DNA of 64,000 nt from Nitrospirota bacterium (GTDB lineage Bacteria > JACPQY01). The stretch covers positions 3,884-67,883 of the forward strand of contig JACPAV010000025.1 of the NCBI GenBank assembly GCA_016180645.1, in the 5' to 3' direction. The notes below the pieces were generated by a model. It worked only from the letters and a program-made list of their open reading frames with translations, searched no databases and was not told the origin of the DNA. The position numbers were made by a program, and so were the translations under genes. Within the stretch, counting starts at the first letter, position 1. The number at the start of each line of letters is the position of its first letter. Of the stretch, positions 9,569-19,310 are shown one piece after another.

Positions 9569-12184
9569 TTGAAACAGAAGAAACACAAACCTTCCACCTA
9601 CGTCGCATCCGTCCGCCACAAGGACAAGCGGGCGAATATCCCGACGAAAGAACTGCGGGACTTCGTCAAGGAGGACGAGGAAAAGCCAAAGAAGGTACTG
9701 TATCCCCGCGACCCGTCCCTCGATCCTCAGTTGGTTTGGAAGGGGAAGGACGAGCAGGATCAGCACCCGCTGGAGGTTCCGGCTGTTCCCATATACATCC
9801 AGGAGAAGATCCACCCGCAGGCCATCATCGAGCAGGTGCGCGCCGAGGCGCGGAAGGACGCGCCGGGCCAGGCGGAACTTTTCGCGGATTTCAACGGGAT
9901 CAAGTTCGAGGATTTGGTGGACTTCTACCGGCACAAGGACGGTGTCAACTGGGCCAACCGAATGATTCTTGGTGATTCTCTTCTGGTAATGACCTCCCTC
10001 GCCGAAAAGGAGGGACTGAAGGGCAAGGTGCAGTGTATCTACTTCGATCCTCCCTACGGGATCAATTTCGGCTCGAACTGGCAGGTCTCCACCCGCAAAC
10101 GCGACGTCAAAGACGGGAAAGCCGAGGACACCACCCGCCAGCCCGAACAAATCCGGGCCTTCCGCGACACATGGAAACTCGGCATCCATTCCTATCTCGC
10201 CTACCTCCGCGACCGGCTCACCGCCGCCCGCGAACTCCTCACCGAAAGCGGCAGCATCTTCGTCCAAATCGGTGATGAAAACGTCCACCTCGTGCGCTGC
10301 GTGATGGACGAAGTGTTTGGAAGCGAGAATGCAGTAGTATCCATCATCGTTAAGAAGAAAGGAGCGACGACTGAAACCGACCCAGTTAATGATTTCCTGC
10401 TCTGGTTTGCCAAAGATCGTGAGCATCTAAGGACGAGACGGCTCTTTCTGGACCGGCCAACGCCAGAGGACGACACCAAGTTCAACACGTTGATCTCACC
10501 AAAAGGAAAGCACGTTCGCGTAAAGGACTGCGAGGAAGGCGAGGTCGCGACACTCTTAGCAGAGGGTTACAAATGGGCGCGAGTAAATTGGCCGCTTGTT
10601 AGCCAAGATCCAAGTCCTCGCAGTCAAGACTTCGTCTGGAACGGTAAGCGGTTTCAATGCGGCAAAACCCGTCACTGGACATACGACCCAGAAACACAAA
10701 TGGAGCGTCTCGCAATTGCAGATCGTTTGTTTGACGGCGGAGGCGAATCGCTTGGCGGTGTTGTCTATTGGGATGACTGGCCATTTATTGCGTCTTCAAA
10801 CATTTGGGAAGATGTAAAAGGTGAGGAAGAAGCCATTTACGTTGTTCAAACATCTCGCAAGATTATTGAGCGTTGCCTTCTCGTTACGACCGACCCCGGC
10901 GACCTGGTGCTCGACCCGACGTGCGGCAGCGGCACGACGGCGTATGTGGCGGAGCAGTGGGGACGGCGCTGGATCACGATCGACACCAGCCGCGTCGCCA
11001 TCGCGCTGGCGCGCACCCGCCTGATGGCCGCCAAGTATCCGTATTTCCTCCTTTCCGATTCGCCCGAAGGTATCAGAAGAGAGGCGGAGTTGACCGGCAA
11101 AGTCCCACTGGAATACAAAACGGAGAACGACATCAAGAAGGGCTTTGTCTACAAGCGCGTCCCGCACGTCACGCTCAAGTCCATCGCCAACAATCCCGAC
11201 ATCAAAGAGGGGATGACTCGCGAGCAGATAGACGCCACCATCGCCCGCCACGCCGAGACCGAATACCTCTACGACCAGCCTTACGAAGACGGCAAACGCA
11301 TCCGCGTCACCGGCCCGTTCACGGTCGAAAGCCTGTCACCGCATCGCGTCCTCGCCACCGACACCGAACGCCCGACCTCCGAAGTCGCCGGGCGGAAAGA
11401 CAGCTCCGTCGGCCAGTTCGAACCGATGATCATCGAAAATCTGGGAAAGGCAGGCGTACAGAACCGCGTAAAAAATGAGCGGCTGACTTTCGACCGCCTT
11501 GAACCCTTCGCCGGAACATGGCTTCACGCGGTGGGCGAATACGCTGAGAATGGGAAGCGTCGCCGCGTAGCCGTCTCCATCGGACCGGAGCACGGTACGG
11601 TTGGGCCGGAGCAGGTGAAGGAAGCTGCCAAGGAGGCCGTTCAAGGCGTGGGGTATGATTTGCTGGTCGTATGCGGCTTTGCTTTCGACCCCCATGTTTC
11701 TGAAGAAGCAAAACGTTATGGCAAACTCACTGTCCTGACCGCACGCATGAATCCCGACCTCGCCATGGGTGACGAACTATTGAAGAAGACAGGTGCCGGC
11801 AACCTTTTCATGGTTTTCGGTGAACCGGATCTCGACGTCACCAAGAAGGACGACAAGGTCATCGTGACCATCAAGGGGCTGGATGTTTACGACCCGACCA
11901 CGGGTCAGATTCGAAGCAACTCTACGGCCGACATCGCCTGCTGGTTCATCGACACGAACTACAACGGCGAGAGCTTCTTCGTACGCCACGCCTATTTCAC
12001 CGGTGCGGGTGAACCCTACGACAAGTTGAAGCGGGCCTTGCGTGCCGACATCGACGAATCCGCTTGGACCGCCCTCTATCGCACCGTGAGTCTCCCGTTC
12101 GAGAAACCGAAAACCGGCAAGATCGCCATCAAAGTCATCAACCACTACGGCGACGAAGTCCTGAAGTTGTTTCCTCTGAAATGA
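9569..12184 (+). CDS. site-specific DNA adenine methyltransferase (type III Mod-like)
   Basis: About 871 residues from a TTG at 9569, chosen because LKQKKHKPSTYVASVRHKDK matches the usual N-terminus of this group; reading on from an upstream ATG would overlap the three-Cys gene by 220 bases. The catalytic motif DPPY (YFDPPYGINF, residue ~160) comes before the SAM-binding motif DPTCGSGTT (~449), the beta-class order used by N6-adenine and type III Mod enzymes. The long segment between them is the expected target-recognition region. The C-terminal 350 residues are family-specific. Together with the helicase-nuclease upstream it forms a complete R-M pair. Confidence 0.88.
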   Translation: MKQKKHKPSTYVASVRHKDKRANIPTKELRDFVKEDEEKPKKVLYPRDPSLDPQLVWKGKDEQDQHPLEVPAVPIYIQEKIHPQAIIEQVRAEARKDAPGQAELFADFNGIKFEDLVDFYRHKDGVNWANRMILGDSLLVMTSLAEKEGLKGKVQCIYFDPPYGINFGSNWQVSTRKRDVKDGKAEDTTRQPEQIRAFRDTWKLGIHSYLAYLRDRLTAARELLTESGSIFVQIGDENVHLVRCVMDEVFGSENAVVSIIVKKKGATTETDPVNDFLLWFAKDREHLRTRRLFLDRPTPEDDTKFNTLISPKGKHVRVKDCEEGEVATLLAEGYKWARVNWPLVSQDPSPRSQDFVWNGKRFQCGKTRHWTYDPETQMERLAIADRLFDGGGESLGGVVYWDDWPFIASSNIWEDVKGEEEAIYVVQTSRKIIERCLLVTTDPGDLVLDPTCGSGTTAYVAEQWGRRWITIDTSRVAIALARTRLMAAKYPYFLLSDSPEGIRREAELTGKVPLEYKTENDIKKGFVYKRVPHVTLKSIANNPDIKEGMTREQIDATIARHAETEYLYDQPYEDGKRIRVTGPFTVESLSPHRVLATDTERPTSEVAGRKDSSVGQFEPMIIENLGKAGVQNRVKNERLTFDRLEPFAGTWLHAVGEYAENGKRRRVAVSIGPEHGTVGPEQVKEAAKEAVQGVGYDLLVVCGFAFDPHVSEEAKRYGKLTVLTARMNPDLAMGDELLKKTGAGNLFMVFGEPDLDVTKKDDKVIVTIKGLDVYDPTTGQIRSNSTADIACWFIDTNYNGESFFVRHAYFTGAGEPYDKLKRALRADIDESAWTALYRTVSLPFEKPKTGKIAIKVINHYGDEVLKLFPLK

Positions 12185-12200
12185 ACCGAAGCCGTTTCTT

Positions 12201-12956
12201 ATGGCGAAATCATTGCTCGACATAGCCCCCGAGCCGAAAGCCATATTCGACGTGACGCCCGAAGAACTGGCGGGAGTCGTGCTGGAATATTTGAATTCCC
12301 TGTCTGATAACGAGCGTGGGCAACTCAACCGGAACAATTTCAGTTTGCATGTCCAAGACACCTACAGGCGAGTCTCTCGCAATCTCGAACCGAAGATTTC
12401 CGAGGCGTACATGGAAGCATGGGTGTGGCTGGAACGGGAAGGAATGATCGCTCCGACCCCAGGCCGACAGGGAGAATGGGTTTTCTTAACGCGGAAGGGC
12501 CGACAATATCAGAACCCGACAGACCTCTCAGCCTACCGGATCGCAGCCTCGCTCCCGAGGGAGATGCTCCATTCCCTTGTTGCAGAAAAAGCGTGGCCCC
12601 TGTTCATGAGGGCCGAATATGACACCGCCGTTTTCCAAGCGTTCAAGGAAGTGGAAGTAGCGGTGAGAAAGGCAGGTGGCTTTGCCCTAACCGATATTGG
12701 GGTGGACCTAATGCGAAAGGCATTCAACCCAACGGATGGGCCATTCGCCGATCACTCGCGACCTGCCCCCGAGCGGGAGGCTGTGGCGCATTTGTTTGCC
12801 GGATCCATCGGTTTGTTCAAGAACCCTCACAGCCATCGAAACGAACCGATCACAAATGTCCAGGAGGCATTTGAAATGCTGGTAATTGCCGGCCACCTCC
12901 TGCGGATTCTTGATTCTCGCTCAGAGTCACCAAAGGCAGGGCCTCGTGGCTCGTGA
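12201..12956 (+). CDS. TIGR02391 family protein (Ymh-like)
   Basis: 251 residues. The C-terminal motif GSIGLFKNPHSHR at about residues 202-214 is the hallmark of TIGR02391, a family of unknown activity often carried with restriction or abortive-infection genes. The N-terminal ~100 residues look like a winged-helix reader (YMEAWVWLEREGMIAPTPG). It follows the methyltransferase by 16 bases and ends the island. Confidence 0.82.
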   Translation: MAKSLLDIAPEPKAIFDVTPEELAGVVLEYLNSLSDNERGQLNRNNFSLHVQDTYRRVSRNLEPKISEAYMEAWVWLEREGMIAPTPGRQGEWVFLTRKGRQYQNPTDLSAYRIAASLPREMLHSLVAEKAWPLFMRAEYDTAVFQAFKEVEVAVRKAGGFALTDIGVDLMRKAFNPTDGPFADHSRPAPEREAVAHLFAGSIGLFKNPHSHRNEPITNVQEAFEMLVIAGHLLRILDSRSESPKAGPRGS

Positions 12957-13062
12957 CAGAAACCACACGTAGCAATCCGTTTCAGGCGCATCCACCATGC
13001 TGATACGGTTGCTGACGCAAATCGCTCTACTCGCGAGTCCAATGCAGTTGTGGGGCTGGGGC

Positions 13063-13578
13063 TCAGGACAGGAGCTTGGAAACGGCGACGAGGAGTACAA
13101 GCTGAACGACCCACCCGACGGCGCAGACGGCCACGGCCCGAAGGGTGCTCGTGTAGTCGAGCGCCTGACGGACGGCGATGACCATGCTCGCCAGCATCCA
13201 GATGCCGGCGACGAAAAACACGATGGACTGGACTCCGGGGATGACACCCAGCACCCGGATTGCTCCGGGTGCGCTTGAGAAGCCGATCGTTCGCAGGAGT
13301 TCACCGACGTCCGACTGGGTCTGAGGGCTTGGCAGGATCTTGGTGCCTATGACGTAGGTGAGGAGGGCCCAGACAAACCAGCTACCCACGGCGACGATCG
13401 AGCCGATGAGAATCCCGGTGGTCCCCACAGCCGAGATGGACCCGATGGCTGCGGCGATGGCTGAAAGCGCGACGACGACGAGCGCCTGGCCTGTGGCGCT
13501 CTTGTCGGCTTCGACTTCTTCGTAGAGAGCGGCTTCGAGTTTGGCGGCTCGAAGCATGCGCGGGAACAGATTCGACAT
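13063..13578 (-). CDS. YIP1 family integral membrane protein
   Basis: 171 residues with four to five hydrophobic segments (GQALVVVALSAIAAAIGSIS; ILIGSIVAVGSWFVWALLTY; SIVFFVAGIWMLASMVIAV; VAVCAVGWVVQLVLLVAV) after an amphipathic N-terminus, the usual YIP1-domain plan. Function in bacteria is unknown. It is convergent with the restriction island and divergent from the surface operon; the ATG at 13578 has no clear Shine-Dalgarno. Confidence 0.75.
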   Translation of the reverse strand: MSNLFPRMLRAAKLEAALYEEVEADKSATGQALVVVALSAIAAAIGSISAVGTTGILIGSIVAVGSWFVWALLTYVIGTKILPSPQTQSDVGELLRTIGFSSAPGAIRVLGVIPGVQSIVFFVAGIWMLASMVIAVRQALDYTSTLRAVAVCAVGWVVQLVLLVAVSKLLS

Positions 13579-13753
13579 GTCGCGTCACGCTATCAGATCG
13601 GTGGAGGATACTCAATTTGAAGTCTACCGGGAGCCTTTTTCACGGTTTAGAATGACAGACCTTCCCACAGGGCTTTCCCTGCCCCCGCCGCCCGGTTCCT
13701 TAGGGTGGTAGGCAGGGCGCGGTACGGGGACGGTTCCGCAGTCACGGATTGTC

Positions 13754-13856
13754 GTCCCCTCCGCTCCGCTGCACGGACGACTCCCTTCGGGGGCGGCGGG
13801 CGGAAGGGCATGGGGATCAGCGCCGCGAGATGAAGAATCATGGGGGCCTTGCGTCG
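13754..13856 (+). repeat. R1 repeat interrupted by ~45 bp
   Basis: The left half (CCCCTCCGCTCCGCTGCACG, 13756 on) and the right half (GAGATGAAGAATCATGGGGG, CCTTGCGTCG) of R1 are separated by extra GC-rich sequence, so this copy carries an internal insertion. Confidence 0.75.
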
Positions 13857-13857
13857 C

Positions 13858-13912
13858 CGGTTTGTTTCACCTGAAACAAACGCGGAGGAATCGCGGGTGG
13901 GTGTGCGTGAAT
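13858..13912 (+). repeat. R4 repeat with parS-like palindrome
   Basis: GTTTGTTTCACCTGAAACAA followed by ACGCGGAGGAATCG. The core TGTTTCACCTGAAACA at 13863-13878 differs by one base from the ParB-binding parS consensus TGTTTCACGTGAAACA. A second copy is at 33611. Confidence 0.65.
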
Positions 13913-13973
13913 GTGTGCATGATTTCGCCTCTATAACGGGGTGCCGTGGCATGGACTTGCGAGAAGAGGGGGC

Positions 13974-16900
13974 ATGGCAACCAAGAGATGCCCGAAGACA
14001 GAGGGGGGCAAAGGGCTTGGAAAGTTCTCCATAACGGGAATCCCATGCCTTCAGCCCATCCTTGGTATTGTAAGTTTGATGGTCGCGGGTTGCGGAGGCG
14101 GCCTTCCGGACGTGGTCGTGCCGCTCAGGCCCGAGCGGGCGGGGATGCTGAGTCGCGTGGAATGGAACGTCGTGGATTCGGAAGGGGAGAGGGCGGAGGT
14201 CGATATCGTTCGCCTGGAGGATCCCAAGTCAGAAAACCGCGCCCCCTCCGCTTCGCTCCAGGGACGACGAGATGAAGAATCATGGGATCCTCGCGTCGAG
14301 GAGCGGAGCGGGCTGGTTCTCGGTGATGCTCTCAACCGAAAAGGTACTTATCTTGTGATGCAAGCGGCCGGCGTGCCGGTGGCCATTGTTGCCGGTCATC
14401 CGCCGGTCATCGAGTGGCTCGACCCGGACCATGACCGGGTGGACAGTCTCACGGAGCTCCTGCTGCAGACGGATCCGACGCAGGTGGATGTCACGGCGGG
14501 GTCGGACGCGGTGAGGAGGGTCGAAAGGGAATCCTACGCTTTTGCGTCGGACCTCCCGGTGAAGGAGCGGGGGAAAAAGGAAAAGTGGGTGTACGGCCGC
14601 GAGGGGCGTATTTTGTTCGAGAGCGGTGAAAGCGCCCGGGCGGATCTCGCTCGCTGGTGGAAGGGGCCGGGGAAAGACAATACGTGCGCGGAGGCAGCAC
14701 CCGGAGACGCTTGGGAAATGCACGAGGTGGGCTGCGACGTTGGCTCGTTGAACATGAGCGACGGTTGGCACACGGTCTGGGCGGAAGACGTTCTGACGTT
14801 TCGGATCGGGCGGCCGGTGCCGGCCACGGTGGTCAAGACTCGCGAAGACGGCATGGATTTTCTGTGCCAGGGGGATGAAAAACTATTCGGCCCAAGCCTG
14901 TGCTACGAGCAGTGCTCGGTCGGGGCCATCGGATTTCGGTCGTGCGGGAGCGTCGACTACGTCTCGACGGGTCCGGGGATCGCCGCGGTGCGCGTGCGAT
15001 CGGTGGAGGCGGGCGGAGCCATCGACCTGACGGGAGCCACGGTGCCGTACCGGAGCGTGGCGCGGGCGGTGGGACGCCAAGGCCGCGAAGAAATTCGGTT
15101 GTCGCCCGGGCGGGGCGATCTCCTCAAATACTGTGCGGATGGAAAAGGGGGTTGCGAGCCGACGAAGCCGCACACGGAGATCTTGCGGCTCTCCTGCAAG
15201 GCATCCGGGTGCAAGTATTTCGTCAACACGGTTCAGGAGCGACGGGAGAGACTGTCGGCGCCACGGCAGCAGAGCCTCGTGGTCATCGACGGCGATGCGC
15301 CGACGGCGCAGTACACCCCCGAGACGGGATGGTTGGGCTCCTCCGGGACGTATGAAGTCAAGGGCCATGATGCCAGTTCCCCCCTGATCGGTTTGTACTA
15401 CTGTGCGGCCGGAGCGGGGGCGCCGCCTTGTGAAGGCGACCCAGCCGACTACGACCGGCTGATTGCAGCGGAGGGTACGGGGGGCCAAACCGTGCAGGAT
15501 GGGTACGGCTTTACGTTTACGTTTACGGGGGCGCTACTCCAGGAGTTGGCGACGCAGTCTTGCGCGGGGCTTGGAGCGTGCACGATGCGGCTGGCCGGCG
15601 TGGTCATGGACAGCGCGGGGAACCCCAGCGTGAAGATCGAGGCGGTGGTGAAGCGGGACGTGAGCGTGCCGATCGTAACGGCCTACGCGCCGGAGTACAC
15701 GACGGAGGCCGCGGCCACGGTGAAGTTCAGCATGACCGATACGGGCTCGGGACCGGCGAAGGTACGGCACTGCATGGCCGCGCAGGGGAGTGATACGTGC
15801 GAGCCGGCGACGGAGACCAACGTGGACGAAACCGGCTCGGCCGAGGTCACGGTGGACTCGCGAAGCAGCGTGGACGTCGTCACGGTGGTGTACGAGGGCC
15901 TGGACCAACTGGGCAATGTTTCGACGCGGGGGAGCGTCGTCCTGAAATTTGACGGCTCTGGACCGATGGTACAGATGCCGAGCCCGGGCGTGTACGGCCC
16001 GGGGCCGAAGGCGGTGTCCGCGACGGATGCATCGGGCGCGGGACTGGATCGGGTGGTGGTGTGCGTGGTGACCGTGGACATGAATGCATGCCCTGAAAAA
16101 GGGTATGCGGTCCAGCCGTCAAGCGGGGTGGATCCGCTGGAATTTACGGTGGACGTGACATGCCAGGAGGGGGATCTGTGCGCACGGTGGATCCTGGCGA
16201 AGGCGTTCGACCGGGCGGGGAACGCGGGGGCCTGGGCGAAAACGAAACTGAGCATCGATCAGAGGGCGCCCGCGATCACGATTGAAGGGCCGGCGGGTCA
16301 GCTCCTGGCCTCGAAAGCGGAATTCAAAATCACATCGGCGGACGGAACCGGAGAGAGCGGCGTGGCGAAGGTCACGTTCTGCACGGGGGCGAATGGGGCG
16401 TGCGACGCGGCATCCGGCCAGAACGTGCCGGCGGGTGGCCGCGTCACGCTGGAGGGAGACAAAGACGTCTTCAGCTGGCGATGGCTCTGCGTGCGGAGTT
16501 CCGACCGGATCGGGAACGCGGCGAGCCGCTGCGTTCGGGCGGGATTCGACCATGTGACGGGGGCGTGCGCGATCGAGAATGGAGGAGGACGGTGGATGCG
16601 GTGGACGAGCGACGTGCCGCTGTCGAGCTGCGTCGAGCCGGGCCAGGATGAGTTTCTGGGGGACTCGGGGAAGGATCTTGTGCGCGAACCCTTCGGGGCG
16701 CGCGTGGCCTACTGCATTACGAATGAAGGTGGGACGTGCGTGCCAAATGGGTCAAAGACCGTTGCGGTTGACGCGGCATCGCGGAGGGCGGCGATGCCAA
16801 TCGGGGAATTCGGCTGCGGAGCGGGGGAGGGGTGTGCGAAGGCGGTGTTTTTCCGCATGGAGGACAAATTCGGCAACGTGGGGAAGGTCGAGTCCGGTGC

Positions 16901-19310
16901 GGTTCGGATCGACCTCCAGGCGCCTGAACTGATGGCGCTCCTCAGCGGCACGACGCTGACCGTGAATGTGAGTGACGGACATTCGGGAGCGGCGCTCGTG
17001 CGGTATCACGCCTGGGTGTCCGGAGGCTTCAGACCGGAGGCGAACACGGAATGGGATTTCTACGTACCCTCGGAGGGGGGCGGAGGGGCTGGGGCGGCGC
17101 AGATGTACGAGGCGGGGAACTGGCTGAACCTGTCCGGAGTGGGAACGGTGACGGTCAATAGTCACGCGATCCTCTGTGGAAGGGTTGACCGGAGCGCGGG
17201 GAGCACCGACTGCACGGTAACCATCGAATACAAGGTGCGGGACGCGGCCGGGAACGAGTCGACGGGGGGTACTGGAAGCACGGGAAGCAAGGTCAAGGTG
17301 GGTCAGATCAGCGACGGGGGAGTGAAGGACGAAGGCGCGCCCGTGATTGTGGGAGGCAAGGTCTACGAGGGATTGTACGAGTCGTCCCCTCCGCTTCGCT
17401 CCACGGACGACGGGATGAAGAATCATTCGGTCCTTGCGTCGGCTGAGCACGACATCGAGGTATGGGCGGGCGGCGGGTTGCCGGTAAGCGTGAGATTCAA
17501 AGACGGGCTGGTGAACGCGAAGAATGAACCCACCGGGACGTCAGCCGTGGACTATGTGCGGTTCGATCTCTTCTGGGGTTTCGACGGAAGTCAGGCCTGC
17601 TCGGAGAGCTACCGCGTAAAGTGGGAGTGCAGTGGTAATTGGACGTGCGTGATGCCGAAGGATCCGAAGCCGGCGACGGAGCTCCTGGGAATTGCGTACA
17701 TGAGACCGCTGTCCGGGGGCGAGCGGGCATGGACGGGAAGTCTGAACATCGACCTGGCGAAGATCATGGGTACGGACCAATACCGGGGGGACCAGGTGGA
17801 TCCGGCGGTAAATTCGGCGGCCCAGGCGAAGCAAGCTCCGGGGCGCGTTCCGCGGCGTTGGTTTGTTCGGGCGAAGGCGGTGGACGTGTACGGCAATGTG
17901 TCGGCCTGCGCGGCCTCAAATGGGTTCTACCCCTACGAAGTCCGCGGCGAAGGGGGTGACGCGCATCTCAAATTCCTTCAGATGAGCGCAAACCTGGGCT
18001 CGGCTGAGAACGTGCTCTTTGGACGATTCAAATCATTCGGCGACGCCTACCGTTCGAAATCGGAAAGCGTGATTGCGCTCAAAGACTGGACGCCCCCCGC
18101 GGAACTGGGATGGAACAGCGGTTCGATAGCCACGACGCGGAGGACGGTGCGCGCGCTGGCGGCGAACGAGGACAAGGACGCCCGGTACTGGGTGAGCTCG
18201 GTGACGTACAACCAAGATACTACAAACGGCCTGTACTTAACGCTGCAGCACTCGCTTTGGCTGGACAAAATTCGCAAAAGTGATGGAGGCCGGAGGACGT
18301 GCTTCGTGGGGAAGGCCCCATGGATGATCGTACCCAAGAATGCAGCGGTTCCGGATCCGCACGGCTGGAGTGCGGTACTTCCGAGTGGGAAGGTCTTGGT
18401 GTCTGGGGTTTTCTACAATGCCGATTCAACGTATTCAGATGGCTACCACGCCGCGGCGGTCCGGGGCGTGTTGGATCCGGCGATGATGGAAAAGCAGCCG
18501 GCGCCGACGGAGGAGGATCCGCAGAGGATGGTGGATTCGCCGCGTTGCGGCTCCTCGATCGATGAGGTTCTCCGGCGGGCGGAGAAGGCGAGAAACCCGA
18601 GCTGCACGGGTGCGTGCGAGCCGAGCTTCTATACGTTCATTTACTTCGTGCAATCGTCGGACAGGGGGCCTCTGTGGCCGTCCTATAGCGAGGGAGCATC
18701 CAGCTACGAAGGTCCCCAGGGAGATGGCTACGAGCGTACGGTGCTGACCGCTCCGAGCCCCTACGGCGATGGACACGTATTCTACGGGGCGCTGATCTAC
18801 TCCGACTACTTGGAGAGCTCCGGGTATGTCCCGCGGATCGTGCTCGACTGGGAGGGCCGGGCGGAGAAGGCATACGGCGAGGGACAGTTTTCGGATGGGA
18901 ACGTGCTCGAACTGGCCGGTATGAAGTGCCGAGACGCCGCCTTGGCGGCCGATCCTGATTTCGGTCTGATTGTGCGGAGTCCTTACGGGCTCACGAACTA
19001 CCCGTGGTTTCGGCCGGTGTCGGCGAGAGTGTTTTCCTCCGCATCCTGCGGCATCCACCTCTTCTGCGCCAAACCGGAGGGCGGGGGCCAGCACATCTGG
19101 ACGATGGATCCGCTCGTGAAGGAACAGCCGGGCACGCCCTACAAGGCGGTAGCCGCAAACAAGGGCGCGGTGTGGAAACGTGAGGACTACGCGTTCAGGG
19201 ACGTGACGATGGACCAGATGTGCAATCTTCACGTCCTGGACGATGGATCGGGATCCGCGTATCAGCCGTCGAACCTCCGATACCGGGTGGACCCAGCTAG
19301 GTGGTGGTAG
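13974..19310 (+). CDS. giant Ig-like repeat lipoprotein
   Basis: About 1,778 residues from the ATG at 13974. A signal peptide ends in the lipobox LMVAGC, so it is a surface or outer-membrane lipoprotein. A short calcium-binding-type repeat (DPDHDRVDSLTELLLQTDP) follows, then at least five ~100-residue Ig-like modules that end in DRAGN-type or APAITI-type linkers, each with paired cysteines. The last 500 residues are aromatic-rich and unlike the repeats. Two R1 copies are translated in frame (14241 and 17384). It resembles the lipoprotein at 37677 in plan. An adhesive or binding role is inferred. The next gene overlaps its stop by 10 bases. Confidence 0.8.
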   Translation: MATKRCPKTEGGKGLGKFSITGIPCLQPILGIVSLMVAGCGGGLPDVVVPLRPERAGMLSRVEWNVVDSEGERAEVDIVRLEDPKSENRAPSASLQGRRDEESWDPRVEERSGLVLGDALNRKGTYLVMQAAGVPVAIVAGHPPVIEWLDPDHDRVDSLTELLLQTDPTQVDVTAGSDAVRRVERESYAFASDLPVKERGKKEKWVYGREGRILFESGESARADLARWWKGPGKDNTCAEAAPGDAWEMHEVGCDVGSLNMSDGWHTVWAEDVLTFRIGRPVPATVVKTREDGMDFLCQGDEKLFGPSLCYEQCSVGAIGFRSCGSVDYVSTGPGIAAVRVRSVEAGGAIDLTGATVPYRSVARAVGRQGREEIRLSPGRGDLLKYCADGKGGCEPTKPHTEILRLSCKASGCKYFVNTVQERRERLSAPRQQSLVVIDGDAPTAQYTPETGWLGSSGTYEVKGHDASSPLIGLYYCAAGAGAPPCEGDPADYDRLIAAEGTGGQTVQDGYGFTFTFTGALLQELATQSCAGLGACTMRLAGVVMDSAGNPSVKIEAVVKRDVSVPIVTAYAPEYTTEAAATVKFSMTDTGSGPAKVRHCMAAQGSDTCEPATETNVDETGSAEVTVDSRSSVDVVTVVYEGLDQLGNVSTRGSVVLKFDGSGPMVQMPSPGVYGPGPKAVSATDASGAGLDRVVVCVVTVDMNACPEKGYAVQPSSGVDPLEFTVDVTCQEGDLCARWILAKAFDRAGNAGAWAKTKLSIDQRAPAITIEGPAGQLLASKAEFKITSADGTGESGVAKVTFCTGANGACDAASGQNVPAGGRVTLEGDKDVFSWRWLCVRSSDRIGNAASRCVRAGFDHVTGACAIENGGGRWMRWTSDVPLSSCVEPGQDEFLGDSGKDLVREPFGARVAYCITNEGGTCVPNGSKTVAVDAASRRAAMPIGEFGCGAGEGCAKAVFFRMEDKFGNVGKVESGAVRIDLQAPELMALLSGTTLTVNVSDGHSGAALVRYHAWVSGGFRPEANTEWDFYVPSEGGGGAGAAQMYEAGNWLNLSGVGTVTVNSHAILCGRVDRSAGSTDCTVTIEYKVRDAAGNESTGGTGSTGSKVKVGQISDGGVKDEGAPVIVGGKVYEGLYESSPPLRSTDDGMKNHSVLASAEHDIEVWAGGGLPVSVRFKDGLVNAKNEPTGTSAVDYVRFDLFWGFDGSQACSESYRVKWECSGNWTCVMPKDPKPATELLGIAYMRPLSGGERAWTGSLNIDLAKIMGTDQYRGDQVDPAVNSAAQAKQAPGRVPRRWFVRAKAVDVYGNVSACAASNGFYPYEVRGEGGDAHLKFLQMSANLGSAENVLFGRFKSFGDAYRSKSESVIALKDWTPPAELGWNSGSIATTRRTVRALAANEDKDARYWVSSVTYNQDTTNGLYLTLQHSLWLDKIRKSDGGRRTCFVGKAPWMIVPKNAAVPDPHGWSAVLPSGKVLVSGVFYNADSTYSDGYHAAAVRGVLDPAMMEKQPAPTEEDPQRMVDSPRCGSSIDEVLRRAEKARNPSCTGACEPSFYTFIYFVQSSDRGPLWPSYSEGASSYEGPQGDGYERTVLTAPSPYGDGHVFYGALIYSDYLESSGYVPRIVLDWEGRAEKAYGEGQFSDGNVLELAGMKCRDAALAADPDFGLIVRSPYGLTNYPWFRPVSARVFSSASCGIHLFCAKPEGGGQHIWTMDPLVKEQPGTPYKAVAANKGAVWKREDYAFRDVTMDQMCNLHVLDDGSGSAYQPSNLRYRVDPARWW
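14241..14298 (+). repeat. R1 repeat, in frame in lipoprotein
   Basis: This copy is read as APSASLQGRRDEESWDPRVE, a different frame from most in-gene copies. The open frame continues on both sides. Confidence 0.85.
17384..17441 (+). repeat. R1 repeat, in frame in lipoprotein
   Basis: This copy is read as SPPLRSTDDGMKNHSVLAS within the same gene as the copy at 14241, here in the commonest reading frame. Confidence 0.87.

Larger units (their letters stand above)
13579..13973. other. intergenic repeat-rich leader of surface operon
   Basis: No gene. It contains an interrupted R1 copy (13754-13856) and an R4 copy with the palindrome TGTTTCACCTGAAACA (13863-13878), followed by a purine-rich leader. 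Confidence 0.6.

Noticed and set aside
12997-13278. Plus-strand frame opposite the YIP1-like gene
   Set aside because: It is the antisense shadow of a membrane protein gene with clear hydrophobic periodicity on the other strand.
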